Shown here piece by piece: positions 1-8,880 of a DNA stretch of 64,000 bases. Where the stretch lies: NCBI GenBank assembly GCA_022844405.1, contig JALHLV010000019.1:1-64000 (forward strand), written 5' to 3'. Each line of letters opens with the position of its first letter. The stretch's first letter is position 1. Both the position numbers and the translations under genes were made by a program. Below the pieces are notes generated by a model. That model searched no databases and had not been told where the DNA came from. It was given only the letters and a program-made list of their open reading frames with translations. Source of the stretch: Sphingomonadales bacterium. GTDB lineage: Bacteria > Pseudomonadota > Alphaproteobacteria > SMXS01.

Positions 1-1
1 C

Positions 2-340
2 GCGCCGGCACGGCCGGCGGTGCGCAAGCCGACGCCGCCGGTCGCGGCGCTGGCCAGCGGCCCGCGCGACAGCGGCGACCGTTTCAAGGGGCGCCAGCCG
101 CTGGTGACCCTGACCTTCGAGGATCCGGACCTGGAGTTCGAGACCAGGCTTCGCGGGCTGGTCGACAAGGTCCGCGCCCAATATCCGGACATCGCCTTCG
201 ACCTCGAGACCATCGGCGCACCGCCCGTCCAGCTCGGCAAGGTGCGCGGCATGCTGAAGAGCCTCGACATCCCCAACGACGTGTTCGTCACGCCGGTGAA
301 GCCCGGCGCGGCGCCGGCGATCAAGCTCTATCCCCGGTAA
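2..340 (+). CDS. C-terminal end of an unidentified protein (5' partial)
   Basis: The frame is open from the window edge to a TAA stop, so the real start is probably upstream; the first in-window start candidate is a GTG at 20. The visible part begins with a proline/alanine-rich linker of about 30 residues. A compact, charged domain follows (about residues 38-113) with alternating beta-like and helical segments, including the patches PLVTLTFEDPDLEFE and KVRGMLKSLDIPNDVF. I see no membrane segment, cysteine or catalytic motif and do not recognise the family. A Pro-rich linker before a small terminal domain would suit an envelope or periplasmic protein, but that is only a guess. The next gene is convergent. 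Confidence 0.6.
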   Translation, partial: APARPAVRKPTPPVAALASGPRDSGDRFKGRQPLVTLTFEDPDLEFETRLRGLVDKVRAQYPDIAFDLETIGAPPVQLGKVRGMLKSLDIPNDVFVTPVKPGAAPAIKLYPR

Positions 341-361
341 TCCGTCTCAGCCGCAGACGGC

Positions 362-1354
362 CTAGCCGTAGATTTGACGCCATGACGGCTTGTCGCCGAG
401 CGCCTCGGCAGCCAGCAAGGCGCGGGCCATGGCGCGGGCCAGGCAGTCGGCGGCCATGGCGCCGGCCTCGGCCAGCCGCCGCGGCGTCACCACCTCGCGG
501 TCGAGCGCTCCGGTCGCCACCGCGAACACCGTATCGCCGTCGAACGGCGTGTGCGCCGGGCGCACCGCCCGGGCGATGCCGTCATGGGCCATCATGGCGA
601 GCCGCTTCGCCTGCGCCTTGGTAAGCGCCAAATTGGTCGCCACCGCGGCGATTACCGTGTTGGAGACCGGCGGCGGCCCCGGCGGAAAACCGTCGGGCAG
701 TGGACCGTCGATCCTGCCGGGCACGCGACCGCCGAGCTCGCCGTCCAGCTCCAGCGCCCAGGCCCAGAACGTGCCGTCCGGCATCACCGCCTCGCCGAAC
801 GGATTGGCGCCGACCAGCGCGCCCACCTGCAGGCCGTCGTCGCCGAACGCCGAGGCGCTGCCCAGGCCGCCCTTCAGCGAGCCGGCCTTGGCGCCCATGC
901 CGGCGCCCACATTGCCCAGCGCGAAATCCCGCGAGGCGGCCTCGCAGGCGGCGCGGCCCAGCGCCGGATAGGGATTGGCCTCGCCCCAATCCTTGTCGCC
1001 GCCATTGCCCAGATCGAACAGGATGGCGGCGGGCACCACCGGCACGGCGCGCAGGCCGAGCGGCAGGCCGATGCCCTTCGCCGAAAGCCAGCCGGTGACG
1101 GCGTCGGCCGCCGCCAGCCCGAACACCGAACCGCCGCTGAGCACCAGGCCGTGGAAGCGCTCGATCAGCGTGTCTGGCGCCAGCGCTTCGGTGTCACGGG
1201 TGCCGGGCGCACCGCCGCGCACGTCGACCGCCATGGTCATCGGCCAGTCGGGCAGCAGCACGGTGGTGCCGCTGCGCAGCCGGAGGTCGCCGGCGTTGCC
1301 GACCTTGAGGCCCTCCAGATCGGTGATGAGATTGCGCGGTCCAGGCCTTATCAT
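362..1354 (-). CDS. P1 family (DmpA/S58-type) N-terminal nucleophile peptidase
   Basis: This 330-residue protein resembles the P1/S58 family (DmpA aminopeptidase, beta-peptidyl aminopeptidase, NylC). These are made as precursors that cleave themselves to expose an N-terminal Ser or Thr nucleophile. Visible family marks are the Gly-rich LSGGSVFGL segment (residues 72-80), the GAGMGAKAGSLKGGLGSASA region (about 150-169) and SNTVIAAVATN (231-241), where Asn232-Thr233 is the likely autocleavage site with Thr233 as nucleophile. HTPFDGDTVFAVATG (268-282) is also characteristic. There is no signal peptide, so it is probably cytoplasmic. Substrate cannot be told from sequence; members cleave N-terminal residues from short peptides, beta-peptides or amides. 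It is divergent from the gamma-glutamyltransferase gene with only about 50 bases between them. Confidence 0.85.
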   Translation of the reverse strand: MIRPGPRNLITDLEGLKVGNAGDLRLRSGTTVLLPDWPMTMAVDVRGGAPGTRDTEALAPDTLIERFHGLVLSGGSVFGLAAADAVTGWLSAKGIGLPLGLRAVPVVPAAILFDLGNGGDKDWGEANPYPALGRAACEAASRDFALGNVGAGMGAKAGSLKGGLGSASAFGDDGLQVGALVGANPFGEAVMPDGTFWAWALELDGELGGRVPGRIDGPLPDGFPPGPPPVSNTVIAAVATNLALTKAQAKRLAMMAHDGIARAVRPAHTPFDGDTVFAVATGALDREVVTPRRLAEAGAMAADCLARAMARALLAAEALGDKPSWRQIYG

Positions 1355-1407
1355 ACCTCTACCGTACCGCCTGGCCCCAAGACCCTCAAAGGACTATCAA
1401 TCAAAGG

Positions 1408-3156
1408 ATGATCATGACCGCCCGCCTCCTGCTGCCAGGCCTTACGCTGATCGGCGTCCTGCTGCTGCTGCCGTTCACCGCCTTGGCCGAAGCGCCGGAG
1501 ACCGTGGCGGCGAAACCGCCGGTCATGGCCAAGACCCAGATGGTGGCCTCGGCCAATCCCTATGCCACCGATGCCGGCCTCGACATCCTGCGGCGCGGCG
1601 GCACCGCCGTCGACGCGGCGATCACGGTGCAGCTGGTGCTGACCCTGGTCGAGCCGCAATCGTCGGGCATCGGCGGCGGCGCGTTCCTGCTCTACTGGGA
1701 CGACGCCGAGAAGAAGCTGCTGTCCTATGACGGCCGCGAAACCGCGCCGTCGGCCGTCGACGGTACGCTGTTCCTCGACAAGGACGGCAAGCCGCGCCCC
1801 AAGGGCGAGGCGATCCCGGGCGGCCAGTCCGCCGGCGTGCCTGGCGTGATCCGCATGCTGGCGATGGCGCACAAGGCCCATGGCAAGCTGCCCTGGGCCG
1901 AGCTGTTCCAGCCGGCGATCAGGCTGTCGCGGGACGGCTTCGTGGTGTCGCCCCGATTCACCTACCTGATCAGCACCGACAGGCACCTGAAGAAGTTCCC
2001 CGAGACCGCCGCCTATTTCTTCGACGCCAAGGGCGAGCCGGTCCAGCCCGGCACCCTGCTGAAGAACCCGGCGTTGGCCGACACGCTGGAGCAGGTCGCC
2101 GCCGATCCGGAGGCGTTCTATACCGGCCCCATCGCCGCCGACATCGCCGCCGCCGTGCGGCACGCGCCGGTCAATCCGGGCAAGCTGACCGCGGCGGACA
2201 TCGCCGCCTACCAGCCCAAGCTGCGCGAGCCGGTCTGCCTGCCCTACCGGGTCTGGAGGATCTGCGGCATGGGTCCGCCCTCATCGGGCGGCATCGCCGT
2301 CGGCCAGACTCTGGGGATTTTGGAGGGCCTCGGCATAGAGAACGCCAGACCGGCGAGCGCCGAGGCGGTCAACCTGTTCGCCGAGGCGGCGCGGCTGGCC
2401 TATGCCGACCGGGCAACCTGGCTGGGCGACACCGACTTCGTCGACGTCCCGGTCGCCGGCCTGATCGATCCCGGCTACATCGCCAGCCGGCGGGCGTTGG
2501 TCAAGCCCGGCGCGGTGATGCCGGACGCGCCCGCCGGCATGCCGCCCGGCGCCAGGCAGGCCTACCGGACCGTGGAGCCGTCGGAGGTGCCGGCGACCAC
2601 CCACTTTTCCATCGTCGACCGCTGGGGCGGCACGGTCGCCCTGACGGCGAGCATCGAGGACGCCTTCGGCAACCGGATGATGGTGCGTGGCTTCCTGCTG
2701 AACAACGAGCTGACCGATTTCAGCTTCGCGCCCGAGGACGACGGCAAACCGGTCGCCAACCGGGTACAGGGCGGCAAGCGGCCGCTGAGCTCCATGTCGC
2801 CCACCATCGTGTTCGACATGGAGGGCCGGCCGGTTGCCACCCTGGGCTCGCCCGGCGGGCCGCTGATCATCGGCTTCGTCGCCAAGACGCTGGTCGGCGT
2901 GCTGGACTGGAAACTGAACATCCAGGATGCCATCGCCCTGCCCAACCTGGTCTATTTCGGCGGCAAGCTGATCCTGGAGCGCGACAGCGTGCTGTGGCAG
3001 CAGAAGGCCGCGCTGGCCGCCATGGGCTACACCCTGCAGGAAGGTTCGCTGGCGAGCGGCCTGCACGGCATCCTCATCCATTACGACGGCAAAGGCGGCC
3101 GGAGCCTGGAAGGCGGCGCCGATCCGCGCCGCGAGGGCACCGCGGCGGGCGACTGA
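1408..3156 (+). CDS. ggt: Gamma-glutamyltransferase precursor
   Basis: This enzyme hydrolyses or transfers the gamma-glutamyl group of glutathione and related peptides in the periplasm. A Sec signal peptide occupies about residues 1-27 (basic start, leucine-rich core, ALAEA end). The proenzyme cleaves before the catalytic threonine at the small-subunit start. That motif is PATTHFSIVD, with Thr397 as the nucleophile, equivalent to Thr391 of the E. coli enzyme. Other family blocks are SSGIGGGAFLLYW (85-97), the GPPSSGGIA block (289-297) and RPLSSMSPTIVF near residue 460. At 582 residues it is full length. The frame begins ATG ATC ATG, so either of the first two methionines could be used. The parA-like gene follows convergently after 3 bases. 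Confidence 0.93.
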   Translation: MIMTARLLLPGLTLIGVLLLLPFTALAEAPETVAAKPPVMAKTQMVASANPYATDAGLDILRRGGTAVDAAITVQLVLTLVEPQSSGIGGGAFLLYWDDAEKKLLSYDGRETAPSAVDGTLFLDKDGKPRPKGEAIPGGQSAGVPGVIRMLAMAHKAHGKLPWAELFQPAIRLSRDGFVVSPRFTYLISTDRHLKKFPETAAYFFDAKGEPVQPGTLLKNPALADTLEQVAADPEAFYTGPIAADIAAAVRHAPVNPGKLTAADIAAYQPKLREPVCLPYRVWRICGMGPPSSGGIAVGQTLGILEGLGIENARPASAEAVNLFAEAARLAYADRATWLGDTDFVDVPVAGLIDPGYIASRRALVKPGAVMPDAPAGMPPGARQAYRTVEPSEVPATTHFSIVDRWGGTVALTASIEDAFGNRMMVRGFLLNNELTDFSFAPEDDGKPVANRVQGGKRPLSSMSPTIVFDMEGRPVATLGSPGGPLIIGFVAKTLVGVLDWKLNIQDAIALPNLVYFGGKLILERDSVLWQQKAALAAMGYTLQEGSLASGLHGILIHYDGKGGRSLEGGADPRREGTAAGD

Positions 3157-3159
3157 GCG

Positions 3160-3792
3160 CTATAGCGCTTTCAGGATTTCGTCCGCGAGGGCGCGAATCT
3201 CGATGGCGGCGACGCTGGAGGGCTGGGATTCGGTAACGCCCTGGCCATCGAGCAGGCTGGCAGCGAACGCCATGCGGTTGCCCAGGCAGGCGGCGGCGAC
3301 TGGCAGCTTGTCCCTGTGCAGACGCTCGCGCATCTCGTCGGCCATCTTGCCGCGCGGCGGCACGCGGTTGAGCACCAGCAACACCCTGGCCTTCTCGCGC
3401 TCGGCCATCTGCAGCGTGGCGCGCATGGCCCATACGTCCATGGGGCTGAGCTGGACCGGCACAACGACCAGGTCCGCCTCGCGGATCGCCAGGCGCGCGG
3501 CGGTCTCGGCATGGGGCGGGCTGTCGATCAGGATGATGTCGGCCGATCCCTTGGCACGGGAGATCTCGCTCGACGACTTCCAGCCCTCGAAGCTGGAGAA
3601 ACCGATCGTCTCCTGCTTGCCGTGAAGCTGCTCGCGCATCTCGAACCAGGCGGTGAGGCTCTTTTGCGGATCGACGTCGAACAGCGTCACCTTCTTGCCC
3701 ATGCCGGCGAGGGCGACGCCGAGATGCGCCGCCAGCGTGGTCTTGCCGGCGCCGCCTTTCTGCTGGGCAACGGCAATGGTCTTGGCGGCCAT
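3160..3792 (-). CDS. ParA/MinD-family P-loop ATPase
   Basis: A 210-residue ATPase of the ParA/Soj superfamily. The deviant Walker A motif KGGAGKTT lies at residues 12-19, with the signature lysine Lys12 that contacts the partner subunit's ATP. Walker A' (TLFDVDPQ) and Walker B (IILIDSPPH) follow. There is no N-terminal DNA-binding extension, so this is the short solo class found in many Alphaproteobacteria, not the chromosomal ParA that pairs with ParB. No parB or parS-like gene is adjacent. It could position a protein complex or a plasmid-like cargo; the role cannot be assigned. It is co-directional with, and about 90 bases downstream of, the histidine kinase gene. Confidence 0.85.
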   Translation of the reverse strand: MAAKTIAVAQQKGGAGKTTLAAHLGVALAGMGKKVTLFDVDPQKSLTAWFEMREQLHGKQETIGFSSFEGWKSSSEISRAKGSADIILIDSPPHAETAARLAIREADLVVVPVQLSPMDVWAMRATLQMAEREKARVLLVLNRVPPRGKMADEMRERLHRDKLPVAAACLGNRMAFAASLLDGQGVTESQPSSVAAIEIRALADEILKAL

Positions 3793-3882
3793 GGATGGTG
3801 TTCCTCGTCGACGGTGTCCGGGGGGCGAGTCTAGCCGACGCTATGCTGCGATGCAACATAACCGGCGGGCGGGCGGCTCGGG

Positions 3883-5280
3883 TCAGCCCGCCGCCTGGTG
3901 CAGGGACACATTGACGGTCCGCGGCAGGTGCAGGCGGAAGACGGTGCCGCCGGCGTCGGACTTGACCAGCCTGATCTCGCCGCCATGGGCGTGCGCGATC
4001 TCCTGGACGTTGACCAGCCCAAGCCCCGCGCCGTGGGCATGGGTCGATCCCTTGAACGGCTTGAACAGGTTCTCGCGGGCGTGATCGGGCAGGCCCGGGC
4101 CGGTATCGGACACGTCGATGACGGCTTGGCCGCCCATGTCGGAGCAGCCGACGGCGATCTCGCCGAAGCCGTCGCCAATCGCCTCGACCGAGTTGCGCAA
4201 CAGGTTCTGCAGCGCGCGGAACAGATGCTCGGGATCGGCCTCTATCTCCATGTGCGGGCTGACATGGTTGAGAAACATGGGGTTGGAGTCTTCGGTCAGA
4301 CCGACCGACCGGCCCACTTCCTCGACAAGCGGCTGCAGCGCGAATCGGATCACGCGCGGGTGGAGCTCCTGCGGCCGGCCGAATTTCAGCGTGTCGGTGC
4401 ACAGCCCGATGGCCCGGTCGATGGCGCGCATCAGCGTCACCGACACGGTGCGCACCGCCGGGTCGTTGTTTTCCGTCAGCCGGTTCGACACCAGCCGCGC
4501 CGTCGCCAGGATGTTGCGCAGGTCGTGGTTCACCTTGGCCACCGCTTCGCCCAGGGTGGCCAGGCCGTGCTTTTGCGCCAGCGCATGGCGGATCTGCTCC
4601 TCCATGGCGCGCAGGCTGCGCTGGAGCGTGCCGATCTCGTCGCGGCGTTTCGATTCGGGGATCAGCCGCCTGACGTCCTCGGGCGCCGCGCTGAATTCCG
4701 CCACATGCGCGGCAAGTCCCTGCAGCGGCCGCACCAAGACCCGCAGCAGGGTGAAATACACCAGCGCGGCGACGGCGAAAGAAAGCAGCAGCGACACCAG
4801 CACCAGATGGCGCACATGCGCGACGAGCCCGGCATGCAGCGGCGCCTCGTCGACCACCACGGAAACATAGCCGGGACCGTTCCTTGCCGCGCCGGTGACT
4901 CGGACCATGCCCTTGTCCGCGCCGAACAGGGTGCTCAGGCCGTCCTTGACCAGATCGAGCCGGGACGAGGCCCGCAGGTCGTAATAGGCGCCGAGCGGCC
5001 CGTCGTGCGCCGGGCCGAGCTCGAGCAACCGTCCGTCGGGTCGCTCGAACTTGACGCTCTCGACCATGGCGGCGGCGAGGGCCTCGTCGTGCACGGCCGG
5101 ATCGGCGCGACGTCCCGCCGGAGTCGCGACCACCAGGCTGGCGATCTGCGCGTCCCACAGCCGTTCGTTCAGCCAGTCACGGCGAAAACGCGCGACGGAT
5201 GATACGACGATCACCGTGTCCACCAGCGCCACGAACAGGATGGTCAGCACCAGCAGTCGTGCCGACAGGCTTTTGAACAT
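3883..5280 (-). CDS. Membrane-bound sensor histidine kinase, no adjacent response regulator
   Basis: A 465-residue kinase with a first transmembrane helix at about residues 8-30 and a periplasmic sensor stretch (about 31-157). A second helix follows (158-180), then a HAMP-like linker with a RRDEIGTLQRSLRAME segment. The H-box is VNHDLRNILA with His252 as likely phosphate acceptor; it has Asp after His, as in the HDLRN subclass. The N-box is QNLLRNSVEA (Asn363), with G1 DTGPGLP (392-398) and G2 GAGLGL (417-422). All catalytic elements look intact. No response regulator lies next to it, so its partner must be encoded elsewhere. The signal sensed is unknown. Its start faces the rpmH promoter region. 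Confidence 0.9.
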   Translation of the reverse strand: MFKSLSARLLVLTILFVALVDTVIVVSSVARFRRDWLNERLWDAQIASLVVATPAGRRADPAVHDEALAAAMVESVKFERPDGRLLELGPAHDGPLGAYYDLRASSRLDLVKDGLSTLFGADKGMVRVTGAARNGPGYVSVVVDEAPLHAGLVAHVRHLVLVSLLLSFAVAALVYFTLLRVLVRPLQGLAAHVAEFSAAPEDVRRLIPESKRRDEIGTLQRSLRAMEEQIRHALAQKHGLATLGEAVAKVNHDLRNILATARLVSNRLTENNDPAVRTVSVTLMRAIDRAIGLCTDTLKFGRPQELHPRVIRFALQPLVEEVGRSVGLTEDSNPMFLNHVSPHMEIEADPEHLFRALQNLLRNSVEAIGDGFGEIAVGCSDMGGQAVIDVSDTGPGLPDHARENLFKPFKGSTHAHGAGLGLVNVQEIAHAHGGEIRLVKSDAGGTVFRLHLPRTVNVSLHQAAG

Positions 5281-5555
5281 GCGGCCTCCCGGGTCGCACC
5301 CGTTAAATCACTTACAGGATAACAGGATTTCGCACCTGCGGTGCAACTACAGTCGAACGGCGGAATTCCGTTGCGTATCTGCAACACTCGCGAGCGCCAA
5401 GGGGCCACACCACTATACGGCGCCGCCTGATGCTTCCGGTGCGCGGCGAAAATCCGGCCGGCGCCGGACAATTGACTTGGCCGGAGGCAACCCTTATACA
5501 GCGGCCCCTTGTGGAGCGACCTTCGAATCCGGCAGCGGACGAACACGGAGTTGAC
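5281..5555. other. Intergenic region between the kinase gene and rpmH
   Basis: This 275-base gap separates divergent genes and contains the rpmH promoter near its right end. A short perfect hairpin, GCACC-TGC-GGTGC, lies around 5335. I looked for DnaA boxes because rpmH often sits near dnaA and oriC, but found no TTATCCACA-type sites and no dnaA gene. Confidence 0.5.
5472..5500 (+). promoter_or_regulatory. Sigma-70-type promoter of rpmH operon
   Basis: TTGACT (5472-5477) and TATACA (5495-5500) are separated by exactly 17 bases. Transcription would start near 5507, leaving a leader of about 50 bases before the rpmH ATG at 5556. This matches the expected strong constitutive expression of a ribosomal protein operon. 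Confidence 0.65.
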
Positions 5556-5690
5556 ATGAAACGCACTTACCAACCCTCGAAGCTGGTCCGCGCCCGGCGG
5601 CACGGCTTCCGCGCCCGCATGGCCACCGTCGGCGGCCGCCTGGTCCTGAAGGCGCGCCGCGCCCGGGGACGCAAGCGCCTCAGCGCCTGA
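5556..5690 (+). CDS. rpmH: 50S ribosomal protein L34
   Basis: A 44-residue, very basic protein of the large ribosomal subunit, beginning [19 protein letters not shown], the universal L34 signature. It continues with the expected [18 protein letters not shown] end. The ATG at 5556 is chosen because it gives the exact conserved N-terminus and has a GGAG Shine-Dalgarno about 7 bases upstream; longer in-frame starts add unrelated sequence. It heads the run rpmH-rnpA-yidD-yidC-engB-argB. Confidence 0.98.
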   Translation: MKRTYQPSKLVRARRHGFRARMATVGGRLVLKARRARGRKRLSA

Positions 5691-5741
5691 TCGGCCATCG
5701 CCGGCCATCTTTCAGGCTGGCGGCTCCGCCGGTCCTTCCCC

Positions 5742-6125
5742 ATGGCTGAAACCGATACGGATATCGTCCCGCTGGACCGCTTGAAGCGGCGGGGCGATTT
5801 CCTGCGCGTGGCGCGCGGCGCCAAATGGGCCACGCCCGGCCTGATCCTGCAGGCGGCGCCCCGTCCCCCGGTCGGCGACCCGGCGCCTCCCGGCGCCCGC
5901 ATCGGCTTCACCGTCAGCCGCAAGGTCGGCGGCTCGGTCGAGCGCAACCGCGCCCGCCGCCGCCTGCGCGAGGCCGCGCGACTGGTCATGCCGGCCCGGG
6001 CGCGCCCCGCTATTGATTATGTGCTGATAGGCAGGCATACAACGCTCACCCGGTCGTGGCCCCAGCTCGTCCACGACCTCGAAACCGCCTTGAGCCGCAT
6101 CCGGATCGACGTGACCGCACGATGA
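5742..6125 (+). CDS. rnpA: Ribonuclease P protein component
   Basis: The protein subunit of RNase P assists the catalytic RNA in removing 5' leaders of pre-tRNAs. The 127-residue product has the family motif [19 protein letters not shown], including the Arg68-Asn69-Arg70 (RNR) core, and an N-terminal [11 protein letters not shown] helix. It carries a Pro/Gly-rich insert (about residues 38-52), often seen in alphaproteobacterial RnpA. No strong Shine-Dalgarno precedes the ATG, so it may depend on translation from rpmH, 51 bases upstream. Its TGA overlaps the yidD ATG (ATGA), indicating translational coupling. Confidence 0.95.
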   Translation: MAETDTDIVPLDRLKRRGDFLRVARGAKWATPGLILQAAPRPPVGDPAPPGARIGFTVSRKVGGSVERNRARRRLREAARLVMPARARPAIDYVLIGRHTTLTRSWPQLVHDLETALSRIRIDVTAR

Positions 6126-6403
6126 GAACGGCCTTAAGTTCCCTGTTGGCCCTGCCGGTGAGGTTCTACCGCTACTTCATCTCGCCGCTGCTGCCGCCGA
6201 GCTGCCGCTATACGCCGACCTGCTCGGAATACGCGCTGGACGCGCTGAAGCTGCATGGGCCGTTCCGCGGCTCGTGGCTCGCCATCCGCCGCCTGGGCCG
6301 CTGCCATCCCTGGGGCGGCCACGGCCACGACCCTGTCCCTCCCGCCCGTCATGAGGGCGATTGTCCCCATCGCAATGTGCCAACCGGGAGCCAGCCGAGC
6401 TGA
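6122..6403 (+). CDS. yidD: Membrane protein insertion efficiency factor YidD
   Basis: A 93-residue YidD protein, which assists YidC-dependent insertion of inner membrane proteins. Family marks are the amphipathic N-terminus ending in [18 protein letters not shown] and [22 protein letters not shown], followed by the [14 protein letters not shown] block with conserved cysteines. The start at 6122 gives the standard N-terminus and overlaps the rnpA stop (ATGA). Its own TGA overlaps the yidC ATG (TGATG). Confidence 0.95.
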   Translation: MRTALSSLLALPVRFYRYFISPLLPPSCRYTPTCSEYALDALKLHGPFRGSWLAIRRLGRCHPWGGHGHDPVPPARHEGDCPHRNVPTGSQPS

Positions 6404-8163
6404 TGCAGTCCGAAGACACCAGGAACCTCGTGCTGGCCATCGTCATCGTCCTGGCGATGATGATCGGCTATGAGTTGCTGATCGCCAGGCCCGTGGTGCC
6501 GCCGCCTGATGCCCGCACCGAGCAGACCGTGACCACCGGCGCCGATTCGAAGACCGCGCCCGCCGTCGGCAGTCCCGACCTGGGCGCCGCGCCGCCGGCC
6601 GCGCCCGAGGACCGGGCCGCCGTGCTGGGCCGGGGCGGCCGGGTCGCCATCAAGTCGCCGCGGCTCACCGGCTCGATTCGCCTGGAAGGTGGTAGGCTGG
6701 ACGACCTGACGCTGGTGGGCTACCGCCAGACCCTCGAGAAGGACTCGCCCGACGTGGTGCTGCTGTCGCCGTCGAGCACGGCGGCGCCCTACTACGCCGA
6801 CTTTGGCTGGCAGAACGTCCAGGGCGCCGCCGTGCCGGTGCCGGGCGCGTCCACCATCTGGCAGGCCGACGGCGATGTATTGTCGCCGGCCACGCCGGTC
6901 ACGCTGACTTGGGACAACGGCCAGGGGCAGCTATTCAGCCGCACCTACGCCATCGACGACAACTATATGATCGCCGTGTCCGACAAGGTCGAGAACCGGG
7001 CCGACGCGCCCGTGTCGCTGCAGCCCTATGGCGCGGTCAACCGCATGGGCATCCCCGAAACCGCGCAGTCCGCGCTGCTTCACGAAGGCTTCATCGGCGT
7101 ATTCAACGAGAAGCTTGAGCACGAGAGCTACGAGACCCAGAAGGAAGACACCCAGGACGGCTCCATCGCGGACGACCGGCAGGCGCTCAGGACCGCGAGC
7201 ACCGGCGGCTGGCTGGGCATTACCGACAAGTACTGGCTGGTGGCCTACATTCCCGACCAGAAGCGGCCGTTCAACGGCTGGTTCGAGTACCGCAACGTGA
7301 ACGGCCGCGACGTCTTCCGCTCGGTCCACACCGGCGCCCAGACCGTGGTGCCCGCGGGCGGCGCGGTGTCGACGACCGGCCATCTGTTCGCCGGCGCGAA
7401 GGAAACCAAGCTGATTGACGCCTACGAGAAGAGCTTCGGCATCGTGATGTTCGACCGGGCCATCGACTGGGGCTGGTTCTACTTCCTCGCCCGGCCGGTG
7501 TTCTGGCTGCTGGAGCTGTTGAAGGGCTGGGTCGGCAGTTTCGGCCTCGCCATCCTGGCGATCACCGTGATCATCAAGCTGGCGTTCTTCCAGCTCGCCA
7601 ACAAGTCCTACATCGCTATGGGCAAGATGCGCAAGCTGGCGCCCAAGATGACCGCGCTGCGCGAGCGCTTCAAGGACGACCCGGTGAAGCAGCGCGAGGA
7701 GGTGATGAAGCTGTACCAGACCGAGAAGGTCAATCCGGTCGCCGGCTGCCTGCCGATCCTGGTGCAGATTCCCGTGTTCATCGCGCTCTACCAGGTGCTG
7801 ATGATTTCCATCGAGATGCGCCATGCGCCGTTCTACGGCTGGGTGAAGGACCTGTCGGACCAGGATCCGCTGCTGATCACCAATTTGTTCGGCCTGATCC
7901 CGTGGGATCCGCCGGGCTTCCTCGCCATCGGCCTGTGGACCGCGATCATGGGCGTGACGATGTATGTGCAGCAGATGCTGAACCCGCCGCCGCCCGACCC
8001 GATTCAGGCCAAGGTGTTCCAGTTCCTGCCGCTGATCTTCATCTTCCTGTTCGCCAGCTTCCCCGTGGGCCTGGTGATCTACTGGACGTGGAACAACCTG
8101 CTGACCATCGCCCAGCAATGGCTGATCATGAAACGGCACGGCGCGTTCGACGAAAGCACGTGA
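6403..8163 (+). CDS. yidC: Membrane protein insertase YidC
   Basis: An insertase and chaperone of inner membrane proteins that works alone or with SecYEG. The 586-residue product has an N-terminal membrane anchor (about residues 7-24), then a large periplasmic beta-sandwich domain (about 60-340). The conserved C-terminal core of five membrane helices follows. In the core, the hydrophilic groove usually carries a basic residue; here it is Lys392 in [17 protein letters not shown], the variant usual in Alphaproteobacteria. The ATG at 6403 overlaps the yidD stop and gives MQSEDTRNL, the typical alphaproteobacterial start. A longer in-frame start at 6361 would lie inside yidD and is rejected. Confidence 0.97.
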   Translation: MQSEDTRNLVLAIVIVLAMMIGYELLIARPVVPPPDARTEQTVTTGADSKTAPAVGSPDLGAAPPAAPEDRAAVLGRGGRVAIKSPRLTGSIRLEGGRLDDLTLVGYRQTLEKDSPDVVLLSPSSTAAPYYADFGWQNVQGAAVPVPGASTIWQADGDVLSPATPVTLTWDNGQGQLFSRTYAIDDNYMIAVSDKVENRADAPVSLQPYGAVNRMGIPETAQSALLHEGFIGVFNEKLEHESYETQKEDTQDGSIADDRQALRTASTGGWLGITDKYWLVAYIPDQKRPFNGWFEYRNVNGRDVFRSVHTGAQTVVPAGGAVSTTGHLFAGAKETKLIDAYEKSFGIVMFDRAIDWGWFYFLARPVFWLLELLKGWVGSFGLAILAITVIIKLAFFQLANKSYIAMGKMRKLAPKMTALRERFKDDPVKQREEVMKLYQTEKVNPVAGCLPILVQIPVFIALYQVLMISIEMRHAPFYGWVKDLSDQDPLLITNLFGLIPWDPPGFLAIGLWTAIMGVTMYVQQMLNPPPPDPIQAKVFQFLPLIFIFLFASFPVGLVIYWTWNNLLTIAQQWLIMKRHGAFDEST

Positions 8164-8813
8164 GCGGGGACGCCGACAGCGGCGGAGACGCCCTCGAGCG
8201 CGGGCGCCTGTTCTTCGCCAGCGAGTGCCGGTTCATGCTCGGCGTGGCCGGGCTGGCCCAGCTTCCTGATCCCGGCCCCATCGAGATCGCCTTCGCCGGC
8301 CGCTCGAACGTGGGCAAGTCCAGCCTGCTCAACGCCCTGACCGGCCGCAAGGACCTGGCGCGCACTTCCAACACGCCCGGCCGCACCCAGCAGCTCAACT
8401 ATTTCTCGCTGGGCACGCCGACGCTGGGCGCGCTCTATCTGGTCGACCTGCCCGGCTACGGCTATGCCAAGGTGCCCAAGCCCCAGGTGGACGCCTGGAT
8501 CCGGCTGCTGAAGTCCTATCTGCGCGGCCGGCCGACCCTGCGCCGCGCCATGCTGCTGATCGACGCCCGCCACGGCATCATGGGTCCCGACCGCGAGATC
8601 ATGGCCATGCTGGACGAGGCGGCGGTGTCCTACCAGGTGGTGCTGACCAAGATCGACAAGGTGAAGCAAGGCGGCCGCGACGCGCTGATCGCCCGCACCG
8701 AGACCGAGACCCGCAAGCATGTCGCCGCCTATCCCGAACTGGTGGTGACCAGCAGCGAGACCGGCGAAGGCATCCCGGAGCTGCGCGCGACGCTGGCCGC
8801 GCTGGCGGAATAA
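8160..8813 (+). CDS. engB: Ribosome biogenesis GTP-binding protein EngB (YihA/YsxC)
   Basis: An essential small GTPase that assists assembly of the large ribosomal subunit. The 217-residue product has G1 GRSNVGKSS (residues 47-55), G2 around [11 protein letters not shown]3 [13 protein letters not shown] and G4 LTKIDKV, all as in TrmE-Era-EngA-EngB GTPases. The most likely start is a GTG at 8160 that overlaps the yidC stop (GTGA), giving MSGDADSGG; coupling to yidC translation would explain the lack of a separate ribosome site. argB follows after 67 bases. Confidence 0.93.
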   Translation: MSGDADSGGDALERGRLFFASECRFMLGVAGLAQLPDPGPIEIAFAGRSNVGKSSLLNALTGRKDLARTSNTPGRTQQLNYFSLGTPTLGALYLVDLPGYGYAKVPKPQVDAWIRLLKSYLRGRPTLRRAMLLIDARHGIMGPDREIMAMLDEAAVSYQVVLTKIDKVKQGGRDALIARTETETRKHVAAYPELVVTSSETGEGIPELRATLAALAE

Positions 8814-8880
8814 TTCTCCCGCTCTGGCCCCCGTCACATCCATCCGCTATAAACCGCGCCGGAATCGGGAGAAAGAACCC

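Noticed and set aside
5281-5555. Chromosome origin next to rpmH
   Set aside because: No DnaA boxes, no dnaA, no AT-rich unwinding region.
5430-5690. Longer rpmH product of 86 residues
   Set aside because: Upstream codons cross the promoter and lack L34 similarity; the 44-residue form is exact.
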